The notes beneath the pieces are model-generated. The model was not told where the DNA came from, did no database searches, and saw only the letters and a program-made list of their open reading frames with translations. Source: Mesorhizobium sp. WSM4306 (lineage in GTDB: Bacteria; Pseudomonadota; Alphaproteobacteria; Rhizobiales; Rhizobiaceae). Taken from it: a stretch of DNA of 64,000 nucleotides. The translations under genes and the position numbers were made by a program. Within the stretch, counting starts at the first letter, position 1. Every line of letters begins with the position of its first letter. The DNA lies in NCBI RefSeq assembly GCF_007003975.1, contig NZ_VFTC01000013.1, forward strand, positions 1 to 64,000, written 5' to 3'. Positions 37,045 through 44,708 of the stretch are shown here, piece after piece.

Positions 37045-37194
37045 ATGACCATCCACTCGCTCGCGCTCACCCCGCTGATCTCGCTGATCGCCGGCGTGCT
37101 GATCCTGGTGATGCCGCGGCTCCTCAACTACATCGTCGCGCTGTATCTGATCGTCGTCGGACTGCTCGGACTGTTCCCGCATCTCGCCGGCTGA
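37045..37194 (+). CDS. DUF3096 small membrane protein
   Basis: A 49-residue product with two hydrophobic segments (LTPLISLIAGVLILVMP and YIVALYLIVVGLLGLFP) and the conserved LIAGVLIL-x-MPRLLNYIVA pattern of DUF3096. These tiny inner-membrane proteins have no known function. GAAAGGA precedes the ATG at good spacing. It is too short for common ORF cut-offs. Its stop lies 10 bp from that of the convergent hydrolase gene. Confidence 0.85.
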   Translation: MTIHSLALTPLISLIAGVLILVMPRLLNYIVALYLIVVGLLGLFPHLAG

Positions 37195-37203
37195 AGGAAG
37201 CTG

Positions 37204-38019
37204 TCAGACGGCGAAGAAGCGTAGGGCTGCGGCCACGATCGCTTCCGGTGCATCTTCCTGCATGAGATGGCCGGAGCCCGGAACCAGCGTCAAGGCGCAA
37301 TCCGGAAGCATGGCTGAGAGCGTCTCGCCGCTGCGGGGCGATATCCAGCGGTCTTCCTCGCCCCACAACAACGACACCGGGCAGCGGAATGTACGGAAAA
37401 GCGGTTCGATTTCGTCAGTGTAACGCTGATCCATCTGGGCGATCTGCCGATAGAAAGCCGACTGGCCCACAGGCCCGGTCCATGGCGCGATGTAGGGTCC
37501 CAGGTCGCTGTCGGATAAAGGCCTGTGTGCGGCGCCCGCAATGTATGCTTTCAGGATCGCCGCCTGGATGTAGTCCGGCATGCCGGCGAAAGCGGCCTCA
37601 TGTTGCCGGACATACTGGACAAAGGGCGAGCCCCAGGGTCGCACCGCAACCGGGTCGATCAGCAGCAGCCGCTCATAGTCGCAACCGTCGATCAGGTGCG
37701 CGCGCAAGGCCGTGGCGCCGCCGAAATCATGGGCAATGACCTTCGGCCGATCGAGCTTCCAGAAGGCTAGCATTGCCGCCAGCGCCTTATTCTGAATGCC
37801 TAGCGAAACGTCCTGGCCTTCCCGTTTTTCCGAGCGACCGTAGCCGGGAAGATCATAGAAATAGAGCGTGTAATCGCGAGCCAACTCGGGCGCGACCCTA
37901 TGCCAGACATGCGAGGAAAACGGCGTGCCGTGCACCAGCACCAGCGGCGAGCCGGAACCGGTCGTGCCCCAGGCAATGCCAGTGCCATACCAGTCAAATG
38001 TCCGTGTCAGCGAGATCAT
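37204..38019 (-). CDS. Alpha/beta hydrolase with Asp nucleophile (dehalogenase/epoxide-hydrolase-like)
   Basis: The 271-residue product has the oxyanion motif VHGTPFSSHVW, a nucleophile elbow AHDFGG in which the nucleophile position is Asp rather than Ser, LLWGEEDRWI and a late catalytic His in GSGHLMQED. An Asp nucleophile is known from haloalkane and haloacetate dehalogenases and epoxide hydrolases, where an alkyl-enzyme ester forms. The DLPGYGRSEK segment is typical. It stands as a single gene beside DUF3096. True substrate not predictable from the sequence. Confidence 0.85.
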   Translation of the reverse strand: MISLTRTFDWYGTGIAWGTTGSGSPLVLVHGTPFSSHVWHRVAPELARDYTLYFYDLPGYGRSEKREGQDVSLGIQNKALAAMLAFWKLDRPKVIAHDFGGATALRAHLIDGCDYERLLLIDPVAVRPWGSPFVQYVRQHEAAFAGMPDYIQAAILKAYIAGAAHRPLSDSDLGPYIAPWTGPVGQSAFYRQIAQMDQRYTDEIEPLFRTFRCPVSLLWGEEDRWISPRSGETLSAMLPDCALTLVPGSGHLMQEDAPEAIVAAALRFFAV

Positions 38020-38050
38020 GGCGCTTCATCCGTCCAGCAAATCGTCAACG

Positions 38051-38093
38051 GCAATTCGAGGAGGAGCCTAGCGGTTTTCCGGTCGGAACTGCC
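38051..38093. repeat. Degenerate copy of the GCAATTCC repeat
   Basis: The stretch keeps GCAATTC at its left, AGCGGTTTTCC in the middle and AACTGCC at its right, matching copies at 35692-35845 with several changes. It lies upstream of the hydrolase gene. Confidence 0.6.
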
Positions 38094-38310
38094 ATAGGAC
38101 AAACGCTAGGGCGTTGAACGATACCATCAAACGTCGGACCGTTCCCTGCATCGCCAGGGATGGGGCGAAACAGGCGGCGGCGCGCCCACGATGACAGCGC
38201 TTTCAACATTCCTTTGAGGCTGTTGTCACTGGTCGTGCGGCAATAGCGCCATTGCTCTTGGCCCGGCTTTTCGCTATGTGCCTCAAAGATGTCTTCGAAG
38301 GGGTATTCCT

Positions 38311-38535
38311 ATGGCTGATCACACGCCGACCGGTCCTGTCGAACTGGGCGCGAAGATGGACTATACCGAACACGACCGGACCTATCATGGCTTCCTGGCA
38401 CTGGCCAAATACGGTTCGCTTTTCTGCCTTGGCCTTCTCATCGCGATGGCATTCGGCTTCTTTGCGGGCGGCTTCTTCTCGGCGACCATCCTGTTCGTGC
38501 TGATCCTGGCTGCCGGCGCCTTCATTCTCCGATAG
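38311..38535 (+). CDS. aa3-type cytochrome c oxidase subunit IV
   Basis: The 74-residue product matches the bacterial aa3 oxidase subunit IV family: MDYTEHDRTYHGFLALAKYG preceding a single transmembrane helix (LFCLGLLIAMAFGFFAGGFF) and a second hydrophobic stretch. These small subunits sit at the periphery of the aa3 oxidase complex in the inner membrane. Position directly before the pnt genes is a conserved Rhizobiales arrangement. ATG 38311 is chosen over in-frame 38278 because family members start with a short MADH-like leader. Confidence 0.9.
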   Translation: MADHTPTGPVELGAKMDYTEHDRTYHGFLALAKYGSLFCLGLLIAMAFGFFAGGFFSATILFVLILAAGAFILR

Positions 38536-38620
38536 ATTTTCCAGCTTTTTGTCCACGGCGCCGCCGGAGAGCCGGCTGCCGCCGTGCGGAAAGTAAGGTT
38601 CCAGCCGAAAGGATCATGCG

Positions 38621-39895
38621 GTGGGACAGACGGTTTTCATCCCTCGTGAGCTCGACGCTAACGAGCCGCGTGTTGCTGCTTCGCCCGATACGGTGAAGCG
38701 ACTTGCGGCGTTGGGGTTCGACGTCGTTGTCGAGGCCGGCGCCGGCGCCAGGTCGCGCATTCCCGATGACGAGTTCGCCAAGGCGGGCGCGGCGATCGGC
38801 AAGGCCGCGGACGCCGGCAAGGCCGATGTGGTGCTGAAGGTGCGCCGGCCGACGGATGCCGAGCTGAAGGGCTACAAATCGGGTGCTGCGGTCATCGCCA
38901 TCATGGATCCCTATGGCAATGACGCTGCGGTCGCGGCCCTAGCCAAGGCCGGCGTCACCGCCTTCTCGATGGAGTTCATGCCACGCATCACCCGCGCCCA
39001 GTCGATGGACGTGCTGTCCTCGCAGGCCAACCTTGCCGGCTATCAGGCGGTGATCGATGGCGCATCGGAGTATGACCGGGCGCTGCCGATGATGATGACG
39101 GCGGCGGGCACCGTGCCGGCCGCAAAAATCTTCATCATGGGTGTCGGCGTCGCCGGCCTGCAGGCGATCGCCACAGCGCGCCGGCTGGGTGCAGTCGTCA
39201 CCGCCACCGACGTTCGCCCCGCCGCCAAGGAACAGGTCGCCTCGCTCGGCGCAAAATTCCTCGCCGTCGAGGACGAGGAGTTCAAGGCGGCCGAGACCGC
39301 CGGCGGCTATGCCAAGGAAATGTCTAAGGAATATCAGGCCAAGCAGGCAGCGCTCACCGCTGAGCACATCGCCAAGCAGGACATCGTCATCACCACGGCG
39401 CTGATCCCCGGCCGTCCGGCGCCGAAACTGGTGTCGGCGGCGATGGTAGCCTCGATGAAGCCGGGCTCGGTGATCGTCGACCTCGCCGTCGAGCGCGGCG
39501 GCAATGTCGAGGGCGCGGTCCCAGGTCAGGTGGTGACCACGGCCAATGACGTGAAAATCGTTGGTCATCTCAACGTTCCCGGCCGCGTTGCTGCATCGGC
39601 CTCGCTGCTCTACGCCCGCAACCTGTTCGCCTTCGTCGAGACGCTGGTCGACAAGGCGACCAAGCAGCTTTCGATCAAGCGCGACGACGAGTTGGTAAAG
39701 GCGACCATGCTCACCGATGCTGGCCAAGTCGTGCATCCGAACTTCGCCAAGGCGACCGAGGCGCCGCGCACCGAGCCGGCGGCCATTCCCGCGACAATCA
39801 TGATCGCTGACGCCAAACCGGCGCCGAAGAAGGCAGCGGCGAAGAAGCCTGCCGCTGCCAAGTCGCCCTCGTCTAAGTCGAAAGGGACCGCGTGA
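38621..39895 (+). CDS. pntAA: NAD(P) transhydrogenase alpha-1 subunit (domain I)
   Basis: The 424-residue soluble subunit has [37 protein letters not shown] and the NAD-binding [19 protein letters not shown] followed by [10 protein letters not shown], all hallmarks of domain I, which binds NAD(H). The start is GTG 38621. The last about 40 residues form a Lys/Ala/Pro-rich tail not present in all relatives. Its TGA overlaps the pntAB ATG by four bases. With PntAB and PntB it uses the proton gradient to make NADPH from NADH. Confidence 0.95.
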   Translation: MGQTVFIPRELDANEPRVAASPDTVKRLAALGFDVVVEAGAGARSRIPDDEFAKAGAAIGKAADAGKADVVLKVRRPTDAELKGYKSGAAVIAIMDPYGNDAAVAALAKAGVTAFSMEFMPRITRAQSMDVLSSQANLAGYQAVIDGASEYDRALPMMMTAAGTVPAAKIFIMGVGVAGLQAIATARRLGAVVTATDVRPAAKEQVASLGAKFLAVEDEEFKAAETAGGYAKEMSKEYQAKQAALTAEHIAKQDIVITTALIPGRPAPKLVSAAMVASMKPGSVIVDLAVERGGNVEGAVPGQVVTTANDVKIVGHLNVPGRVAASASLLYARNLFAFVETLVDKATKQLSIKRDDELVKATMLTDAGQVVHPNFAKATEAPRTEPAAIPATIMIADAKPAPKKAAAKKPAAAKSPSSKSKGTA

Positions 39896-40317
39896 TGGAC
39901 GCCCTGCAGAAAGCCCTCGACCAGCTCGATCAAGCCACTGCCGCTGTCCGCCTCGCGGTGCAGGATCTCGCCAATGCGCCAGCCGGCGCCGAGGCCGCCG
40001 GCAACGCCGCGCACGCGCTATCGGGCGGGGCCATCGATCCCTTCGTCTTCCGCTTTGCCATCTTCGTGCTGGCGATCTTCGTCGGCTATTACGTTGTCTG
40101 GTCGGTGACCCCGGCACTGCACACGCCGCTGATGGCCGTCACCAACGCCATCTCCTCGGTCATCGTCGTCGGCGCGCTGCTGGCTGTCGGCATCTCGGCC
40201 TCGGGCATTGCCACCGGTTTCGGCTTCGTCGCGCTGATGCTGGTCTCGGTCAACATCTTCGGCGGCTTCCTGGTCACCCAGCGCATGCTGGCGATGTACA
40301 AGAAGAAGGACAAGTAG
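39892..40317 (+). CDS. pntAB: NAD(P) transhydrogenase alpha-2 subunit
   Basis: The 141-residue product has an N-terminal amphipathic segment and three to four transmembrane helices ([31 protein letters not shown], [18 protein letters not shown]) with the conserved [20 protein letters not shown] region, corresponding to the membrane part of PntA. Split alpha subunits are usual in Alphaproteobacteria. It overlaps pntAA and is followed after six bases by pntB, forming a tight operon. The N-terminal 35 residues are Ala/Gln-rich and variable in the family. Confidence 0.94.
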   Translation: MMDALQKALDQLDQATAAVRLAVQDLANAPAGAEAAGNAAHALSGGAIDPFVFRFAIFVLAIFVGYYVVWSVTPALHTPLMAVTNAISSVIVVGALLAVGISASGIATGFGFVALMLVSVNIFGGFLVTQRMLAMYKKKDK

Positions 40318-40323
40318 AGCGCC

Positions 40324-41721
40324 ATGAACGCCAACTTCGCGTCCTTCCTCTATCTGGTCTCCGGCGTCCTGTTCATCATGGCGCTGCGCGGCCTGTCGCA
40401 TCCGACCACCAGCCGCCAGGGCAATCTGTACGGCATGATCGGCATGGGCATCGCCATTGCCACCACGCTTGCTCTGGCCGTGCCTTCGGCCCCCGGCTTC
40501 GGCCTGATCGTGCTTGGTCTGGCCATCGGCGGCGGCGTTGGCGCCGTCACCGCGCGCCGCATCGCCATGACCTCAATGCCGCAGCTGGTCGCCGCTTTCC
40601 ACTCGCTGGTCGGCCTCGCCGCCGTCATGGTGGCCGCTGCCGCCATCTACGCGCCGGAAAGCTTTGGCATCGGCACCAGTGGCGACATCCACGCCCAGGC
40701 GCTGATCGAGATGAGCCTTGGCGTCGCCATCGGCGCCATCACCTTCACCGGCTCGGTCATCGCCTTCCTGAAGCTCGATGGCCGCATGTCGGGCAAGCCG
40801 ATCATGATCGGCGGCCGCCATGTCATCAACGCCGTGCTCGGGATCGCGCTGATCGTGCTGATCGTGCTGCTGGTTATCACCGAGGCGAAGCTGGTGTTCT
40901 GGCTGATCGTCGCCGCGTCGCTGCTGCTCGGCGTCCTGCTCATCATCCCGATCGGCGGCGCCGACATGCCGGTCGTCGTCTCGATGCTGAATTCTTATTC
41001 CGGCTGGGCGGCAGCCGCGCTCGGCTTCACGCTCGGCAATCTGGCGCTGATCATCACCGGCGCGCTGGTCGGCTCGTCCGGCGCGATTCTGTCCTACATC
41101 ATGTGCAAAGGCATGAACCGGTCGTTCATCTCGGTCATCCTCGGTGGCTTCGGCGGCGAGACCGCGGCAGTGGCCGATGACGGCATCGAGCGCACGGTCA
41201 AGCAGGGCTCGGCCGACGACGCCGCCTATTTGATGATGAACGCGCAGAAGGTCATCATCGTGCCGGGCTACGGCATGGCGGTCGCCCAGGCGCAGCATGC
41301 GCTGCGCGAAATGGCCGACAAGCTGAAAGCCAATGGCGTCGATGTGAAATACGCTATCCATCCGGTCGCCGGCCGCATGCCCGGCCACATGAACGTGCTG
41401 CTGGCCGAAGCCAACGTGCCCTATGACGAGGTGTTCGAGCTCGAGGACATCAACTCCGAATTCGCGCAGGCCGACGTCGCCTATGTCATCGGCGCCAACG
41501 ACGTCACCAACCCGTCCGCTCGCGACGACAAGTCGTCGCCGATCTACGGCATGCCGATCCTCGACGTCGACAAGGCCCGCACCTGCCTGTTCGTCAAGCG
41601 TTCGCTCGGTTCCGGCTATGCCGGCATCGACAACACGCTGTTCTACAAGGACGGCACCATGATGCTGCTCGGGGACGCCAAGAAGATGACCGAGGAAATC
41701 GTCAAGGCGATGGATCACTGA
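40324..41721 (+). CDS. pntB: NAD(P) transhydrogenase beta subunit
   Basis: The 465-residue product has about nine transmembrane helices followed by the NADP(H)-binding domain III with GYGMAVAQAQHALREMAD, HPVAGRMPGHMNVLLAEA and the Rossmann-like VIGANDVTNPSARDD. The C-terminal LGDAKKMTEEIVKAMDH ends the protein. The last 43 bp of the gene, including the stop, recur as an almost exact copy at 44201-44243, beyond an inserted three-gene segment. No terminator follows the stop directly; a strong one lies after the distant copy. Confidence 0.95.
   Translation: MNANFASFLYLVSGVLFIMALRGLSHPTTSRQGNLYGMIGMGIAIATTLALAVPSAPGFGLIVLGLAIGGGVGAVTARRIAMTSMPQLVAAFHSLVGLAAVMVAAAAIYAPESFGIGTSGDIHAQALIEMSLGVAIGAITFTGSVIAFLKLDGRMSGKPIMIGGRHVINAVLGIALIVLIVLLVITEAKLVFWLIVAASLLLGVLLIIPIGGADMPVVVSMLNSYSGWAAAALGFTLGNLALIITGALVGSSGAILSYIMCKGMNRSFISVILGGFGGETAAVADDGIERTVKQGSADDAAYLMMNAQKVIIVPGYGMAVAQAQHALREMADKLKANGVDVKYAIHPVAGRMPGHMNVLLAEANVPYDEVFELEDINSEFAQADVAYVIGANDVTNPSARDDKSSPIYGMPILDVDKARTCLFVKRSLGSGYAGIDNTLFYKDGTMMLLGDAKKMTEEIVKAMDH
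41679..41721 (+). repeat. Left 43-bp direct repeat: pntB 3' end
   Basis: The final 43 bases of pntB, from CAAGAAGATGAC through the TGA, match 44201-44243 at 42 of 43 positions; the one change is GGCGATGG to GGGGATGG. Both copies have the same orientation and bound a 2.48-kb segment. Confidence 0.92.
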
Positions 41722-41771
41722 TCCCACCGGGGCCGATAAGCATCGCTCACAAATGAAGGATGCAGTTTAAT

Positions 41772-41872
41772 ACATGTCGCCCAAAAGTGACCTCGGTTTT
41801 GGGACAACGACATGCATAAAAACAAAAGCCTAAAGCGCGTCGCATGTATCCGTTTCGACGCGACGCGCTTTT
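41772..41872. repeat. Composite of two palindromes (form B, reversed order)
   Basis: First module 41772-41817 runs ACATGTCGCCC ... GGGACAACGACATGCA; second module 41832-41872 has AAAGCGCGTCGC / GCGACGCGCTTT-type arms. These are the same two modules as at 16184-16287 but in the opposite order, that is, an inverted copy of one composite element. It lies at the left edge of the inserted segment, downstream of pntB. Confidence 0.75.
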
Positions 41873-41905
41873 AGGAATTCACGAAAACGATTGGTCCCTC
41901 CATCG

Positions 41906-42850
41906 TCACCGGTGGCCGGCGTTCGCGGCAACACTACCGCGCTCGCTGGTCCAAGCGTTGATCATCGAGACAATGGCCTCCCGAATCCAGCGTTGGCCGC
42001 TATGTCCGTGACCGCGCTCGTGCCACACCATGCCCACCGCGAACCCTTCCACGGGAAACGGGCAATCGATCAGCTTCAACTCGTCGGTTCGGTCGTGGAC
42101 CAGCTGTTCGGGGACCAGCGCCACAAAGTCAGACCGAGCCACGATCTCGGGAACGAGCAGGAATGAAGCCGCCGACAGCACGACGTTGCGACTGTGTCCA
42201 AGCGCCGCCATGGCGGTGTCAACCGGGGTGATGAAATCACCTCCGATCAGGGACACGATCACGTGCTCCATTCGAGCATATTCCTTGACCGTGATCCGAT
42301 CCTGCAGCTGCGGATGGTCACGACGCCCGATCAGCACATAGCGATCGTCGAACAGGTGCCTCGTGCGAAGACTTGGCGGCGCGGCCTGCGGCGTCATCAG
42401 CGCCAGGTCGACATCGCCGCGCCCCATCTGTGCTTCCAGTTGCGGCAAATCAAGATTGCGCATCGCCACACGCACCCCGGGCGCACTCGTCCTGAGTTTC
42501 ATGACAAGCGGTCTGATGATCGCTGCCTGCAGATAGTCCGTGCAGGCGATGGTGACCGTCAACCGGGCCTTTGATGGGTCGAAGTTTCGGTTCGTGGCCA
42601 CGGTTGCGCGGACGTGATCAAGGGCATGGCGCAATGGGCCGAGCAGTTCGATCGCCTTGGCGGTCGGCGTCATCCCCCGCTGCACGGGAATGAGCAGCGG
42701 GTCGTCGAACACATGCCTGAGGCGATTGAGCTGGGCACTTACCGCCGGTTGACTGAGGTGCAGGCGCGCGGCCGCCTTGGTCACGTTCTGCTCGACCAGC
42801 AACGCTTCCAGGGTGATCAGCAGGTTCAGGTCGAGGCGTTTGCTATCCAT
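41906..42850 (-). CDS. LysR-family regulator (NodD-like branch)
   Basis: The 314-residue product has an N-terminal LysR HTH (NLLITLEALLVEQNVTKAAARL, SQPAVSAQLNRLRHVFDDPLL) and the VPVQRGMTPTAKA continuation typical of the branch that includes NodD and NahR, followed by an effector-binding domain. It diverges from a quinone oxidoreductase gene over 167 bp and probably activates or represses it. It belongs to the segment bounded by the 43-bp repeats, so regulator and target appear to have moved as a unit. Confidence 0.9.
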   Translation of the reverse strand: MDSKRLDLNLLITLEALLVEQNVTKAAARLHLSQPAVSAQLNRLRHVFDDPLLIPVQRGMTPTAKAIELLGPLRHALDHVRATVATNRNFDPSKARLTVTIACTDYLQAAIIRPLVMKLRTSAPGVRVAMRNLDLPQLEAQMGRGDVDLALMTPQAAPPSLRTRHLFDDRYVLIGRRDHPQLQDRITVKEYARMEHVIVSLIGGDFITPVDTAMAALGHSRNVVLSAASFLLVPEIVARSDFVALVPEQLVHDRTDELKLIDCPFPVEGFAVGMVWHERGHGHSGQRWIREAIVSMINAWTSERGSVAANAGHR

Positions 42851-42861
42851 GGCTTGGATGG

Positions 42862-42897
42862 TAGCTCAATATTTTCGCGATTTCCAACATAGCTCAA
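42862..42897. promoter_or_regulatory. Paired TAGCTCAA direct repeats in the divergent promoter
   Basis: TAGCTCAA occurs at 42862-42869 and again at 42890-42897, 28 bp apart, in the gap between the LysR and quinone oxidoreductase genes. The spacing, close to three helical turns, would suit two regulator subunits on one face. Function unproven. Confidence 0.35.
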
Positions 42898-43017
42898 GGC
42901 AATGGAAACTCCCCATGCCGAATGAAAAGGCGGCCCAGCTGTGCGCTCCGGCTGCAGTAGGCAGGAACTACAAAGCGGCTCCTTTCATCCCAGCGGTCTC
43001 AAGTGGAGAATGAAATC

Positions 43018-43848
43018 ATGAAGAAGACGGTTCTCATCGTTCATGCGCAACCCGAACCCACATCGCTAACCCACCACCTCGTCAGCGTCGGTGTCGAGGC
43101 CCTTGAGGGGCAAGGGCACAAAGTCCTGCTGTCGGACCTGTACCGCATGAACTGGAAGGCCACGTTCGATGAACATGACTTTCCGTCCCGCCTCGACACG
43201 AGCCGGCTTGGGTTTATTACCGAGTCCGAGCATGCCTATGGCAACGGGCTGCAGACCTCGGACGTCGAGGCCGAACAAGAAAAAATCCTGGCCGCTGACG
43301 CGGTGATACTGCAGTTTCCGCTTTGGTGGTTCGGTATGCCGGCGATCCTCAAGGGCTGGGTCGACCGTGTCTTTGCATACGGCCTGGCGTATGGCTTCAA
43401 GGGTGCCGGCAACAAGTATCGCTACGGCGATGGTGCCCTCAAGGGCAAACGGGCAATGTTATCCGTGATGGTCGGCGGTCCGGAGAAGGACTATTCGCCG
43501 CGAGGCATCAACGGGCCGCTCGAGCAACTGCTCTTCCCCATCACCCACGGCACCCTGTTCTTCCCCGGCATGGGCGTGCTGCCCACCCATGCGGTCTATG
43601 GAACCGGAAGCATCACGGTCCAAGGCGTGGCTGCAGCGGACGATGAATGGCGCCTTCGTCTCGAAGGTCTTTTCGAGGATCCACTCATCCCCTTCCGGTC
43701 GCAAAACGGGGGGGACTATCCGGACGCCCACGTCCTGGCCAGTGATGTTGCCGCAGGTCAAAGCGGATTGCTGGCGCATATTGCGGGCAGGCAATTTGCC
43801 CGGCGATCGGTTGAGACGGCTCCTCAAACTGCAGATATTGGGGCGTGA
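43018..43848 (+). CDS. Flavodoxin-fold NAD(P)H dehydrogenase (quinone), NQO1/MdaB-like
   Basis: The 276-residue product has the flavodoxin-like start TVLIVHAQPEPTSLTHHL, the FMN/FAD-binding core VILQFPLWWFGMPAILKGWVDRVF and GGPEKDYSPRGINGPLEQLL. The family catalyses two-electron reduction of quinones or electrophiles with NAD(P)H. ATG 43018 is chosen over GTG 43003 because GTGGAG supplies a ribosome site for it. The C-terminal 60 residues extend beyond the usual domain. Next gene starts 2 bp after the stop. Confidence 0.9.
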   Translation: MKKTVLIVHAQPEPTSLTHHLVSVGVEALEGQGHKVLLSDLYRMNWKATFDEHDFPSRLDTSRLGFITESEHAYGNGLQTSDVEAEQEKILAADAVILQFPLWWFGMPAILKGWVDRVFAYGLAYGFKGAGNKYRYGDGALKGKRAMLSVMVGGPEKDYSPRGINGPLEQLLFPITHGTLFFPGMGVLPTHAVYGTGSITVQGVAAADDEWRLRLEGLFEDPLIPFRSQNGGDYPDAHVLASDVAAGQSGLLAHIAGRQFARRSVETAPQTADIGA

Positions 43849-43849
43849 T

Positions 43850-44143
43850 ATGAAGACCGTCGTGATATTGACCAGACGGCCAGGTGCCGCCACAGACGGC
43901 CTGGCAAGGCTTCACCGGGCAGAGCTTCTGGCTGCCTGGGCGGGCATCGCCGCCGGTTCCGTGCGTGCGATCCATGGGTTGCTGGAGGGAGGCGGCGCGG
44001 TACTGGAAATGGAGACGAGCACGATGGACGAGGTCAGGAGCTTCGTCGAGTCCCTGCCCTATGTTGACGAAGCGTTGCTTGACGTGCGGTACTGCCCGCT
44101 GAAGCCGTTTGTGGGCTTCGCGGATCTTTTCGCGCCCGCTTGA
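43850..44143 (+). CDS. Small protein, dimeric alpha-beta barrel (YciI-like) type
   Basis: The 97-residue product (ATG 43850, two bases after the previous stop) has a GGGAVLEMETSTMDEVRSFVESLPYVDEALLDVRY core whose strand-helix-strand rhythm resembles YciI/muconolactone-isomerase-like ferredoxin folds, and ends CPLKPFVGF. Such small proteins often act on or chaperone quinone-like or chlorinated compounds next to oxidoreductases. Coupling to the quinone oxidoreductase suggests a shared pathway. Family assignment is tentative. Confidence 0.6.
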   Translation: MKTVVILTRRPGAATDGLARLHRAELLAAWAGIAAGSVRAIHGLLEGGGAVLEMETSTMDEVRSFVESLPYVDEALLDVRYCPLKPFVGFADLFAPA

Positions 44144-44200
44144 GCCCGCTTCCCTCTCTTGACGGCTGCTCCGGTGCCATCGGCATATTCGCCTGGCAAA

Positions 44201-44243
44201 CAAGAAGATGACCGAGGAAATCGTCAAGGGGATGGATCACTGA
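44201..44243 (+). repeat. Right 43-bp direct repeat: duplicated pntB 3' end
   Basis: This copy of the pntB tail (42 of 43 bases identical to 41679-41721, stop codon included) has no gene body in front of it. It is followed after 25 bases by a strong terminator, so it marks the likely original junction between pntB and its downstream sequence. Confidence 0.92.
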
Positions 44244-44268
44244 CGCCGCTGCGTTTTTAGCGAACGAA

Positions 44269-44300
44269 AAGCCCGGCCCTGCGGCCGGGCTTCCTGCTTT
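44269..44300 (+). terminator. Intrinsic terminator, probably the original pnt operon terminator
   Basis: GCCCGGCC-CTGC-GGCCGGGC (44271-44290) is a perfect 8-bp GC stem with a four-base loop, flanked by AA and followed by the T-rich TTCCTGCTTT. It lies 25 bp past the duplicated pntB end. Confidence 0.8.
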
Positions 44301-44708
44301 AAAGAGCGCAGGCGGTTCAGCGACTGGGACGAACAGCGCTTCCTCATCATCGCGCTGCCTGCCGCCGAGGGCTGCCGCGGCACTGTCGATGAAGGATGCG
44401 CGAGGCCTGGCCGACCGCGGCGGCGTCGCAATCCGGATTGACAGCCGCCAGCTTGCTGGCGTCCGCCGGGCGAAACAGCGAATCCACGAGATAGGACATC
44501 CCATTGTCAGCCGATGCGCCGCCGGCATTGGCCGACGCGCCGGCCGATGCGCCATTTGGCGCGCTGGCACGAGCCAAGACTGCAAAAGTGTGGATTGGTT
44601 CACGGAGTTCCACATTGGTTGCGGTGTATTGTTGGCTCGGGGAGGCATCCCGGGCTAGCATGGAAACAATCCCGGCCTCTCGGCAGGATCTCGTCAACGG
44701 AGACGTTG
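44301..44708. other. 408-bp gap with no convincing gene
   Basis: Between the terminator and the hydrolase start I see no supported gene. A minus-strand frame (44347-44697) is open and Ala/Ser-rich, but it starts 11 bp from the next gene, has no evident ribosome site and resembles no family. Confidence 0.5.

Noticed and set aside
38203..38556. Minus-strand 117-residue charged frame
   Set aside because: Opposite the well-supported oxidase subunit IV gene; Glu/Lys/Arg-rich product with no family similarity.
44347..44697. Minus-strand 116-residue Ala/Ser-rich frame
   Set aside because: No ribosome site, no recognisable family, and it starts 11 bp from the start of the plus-strand hydrolase.
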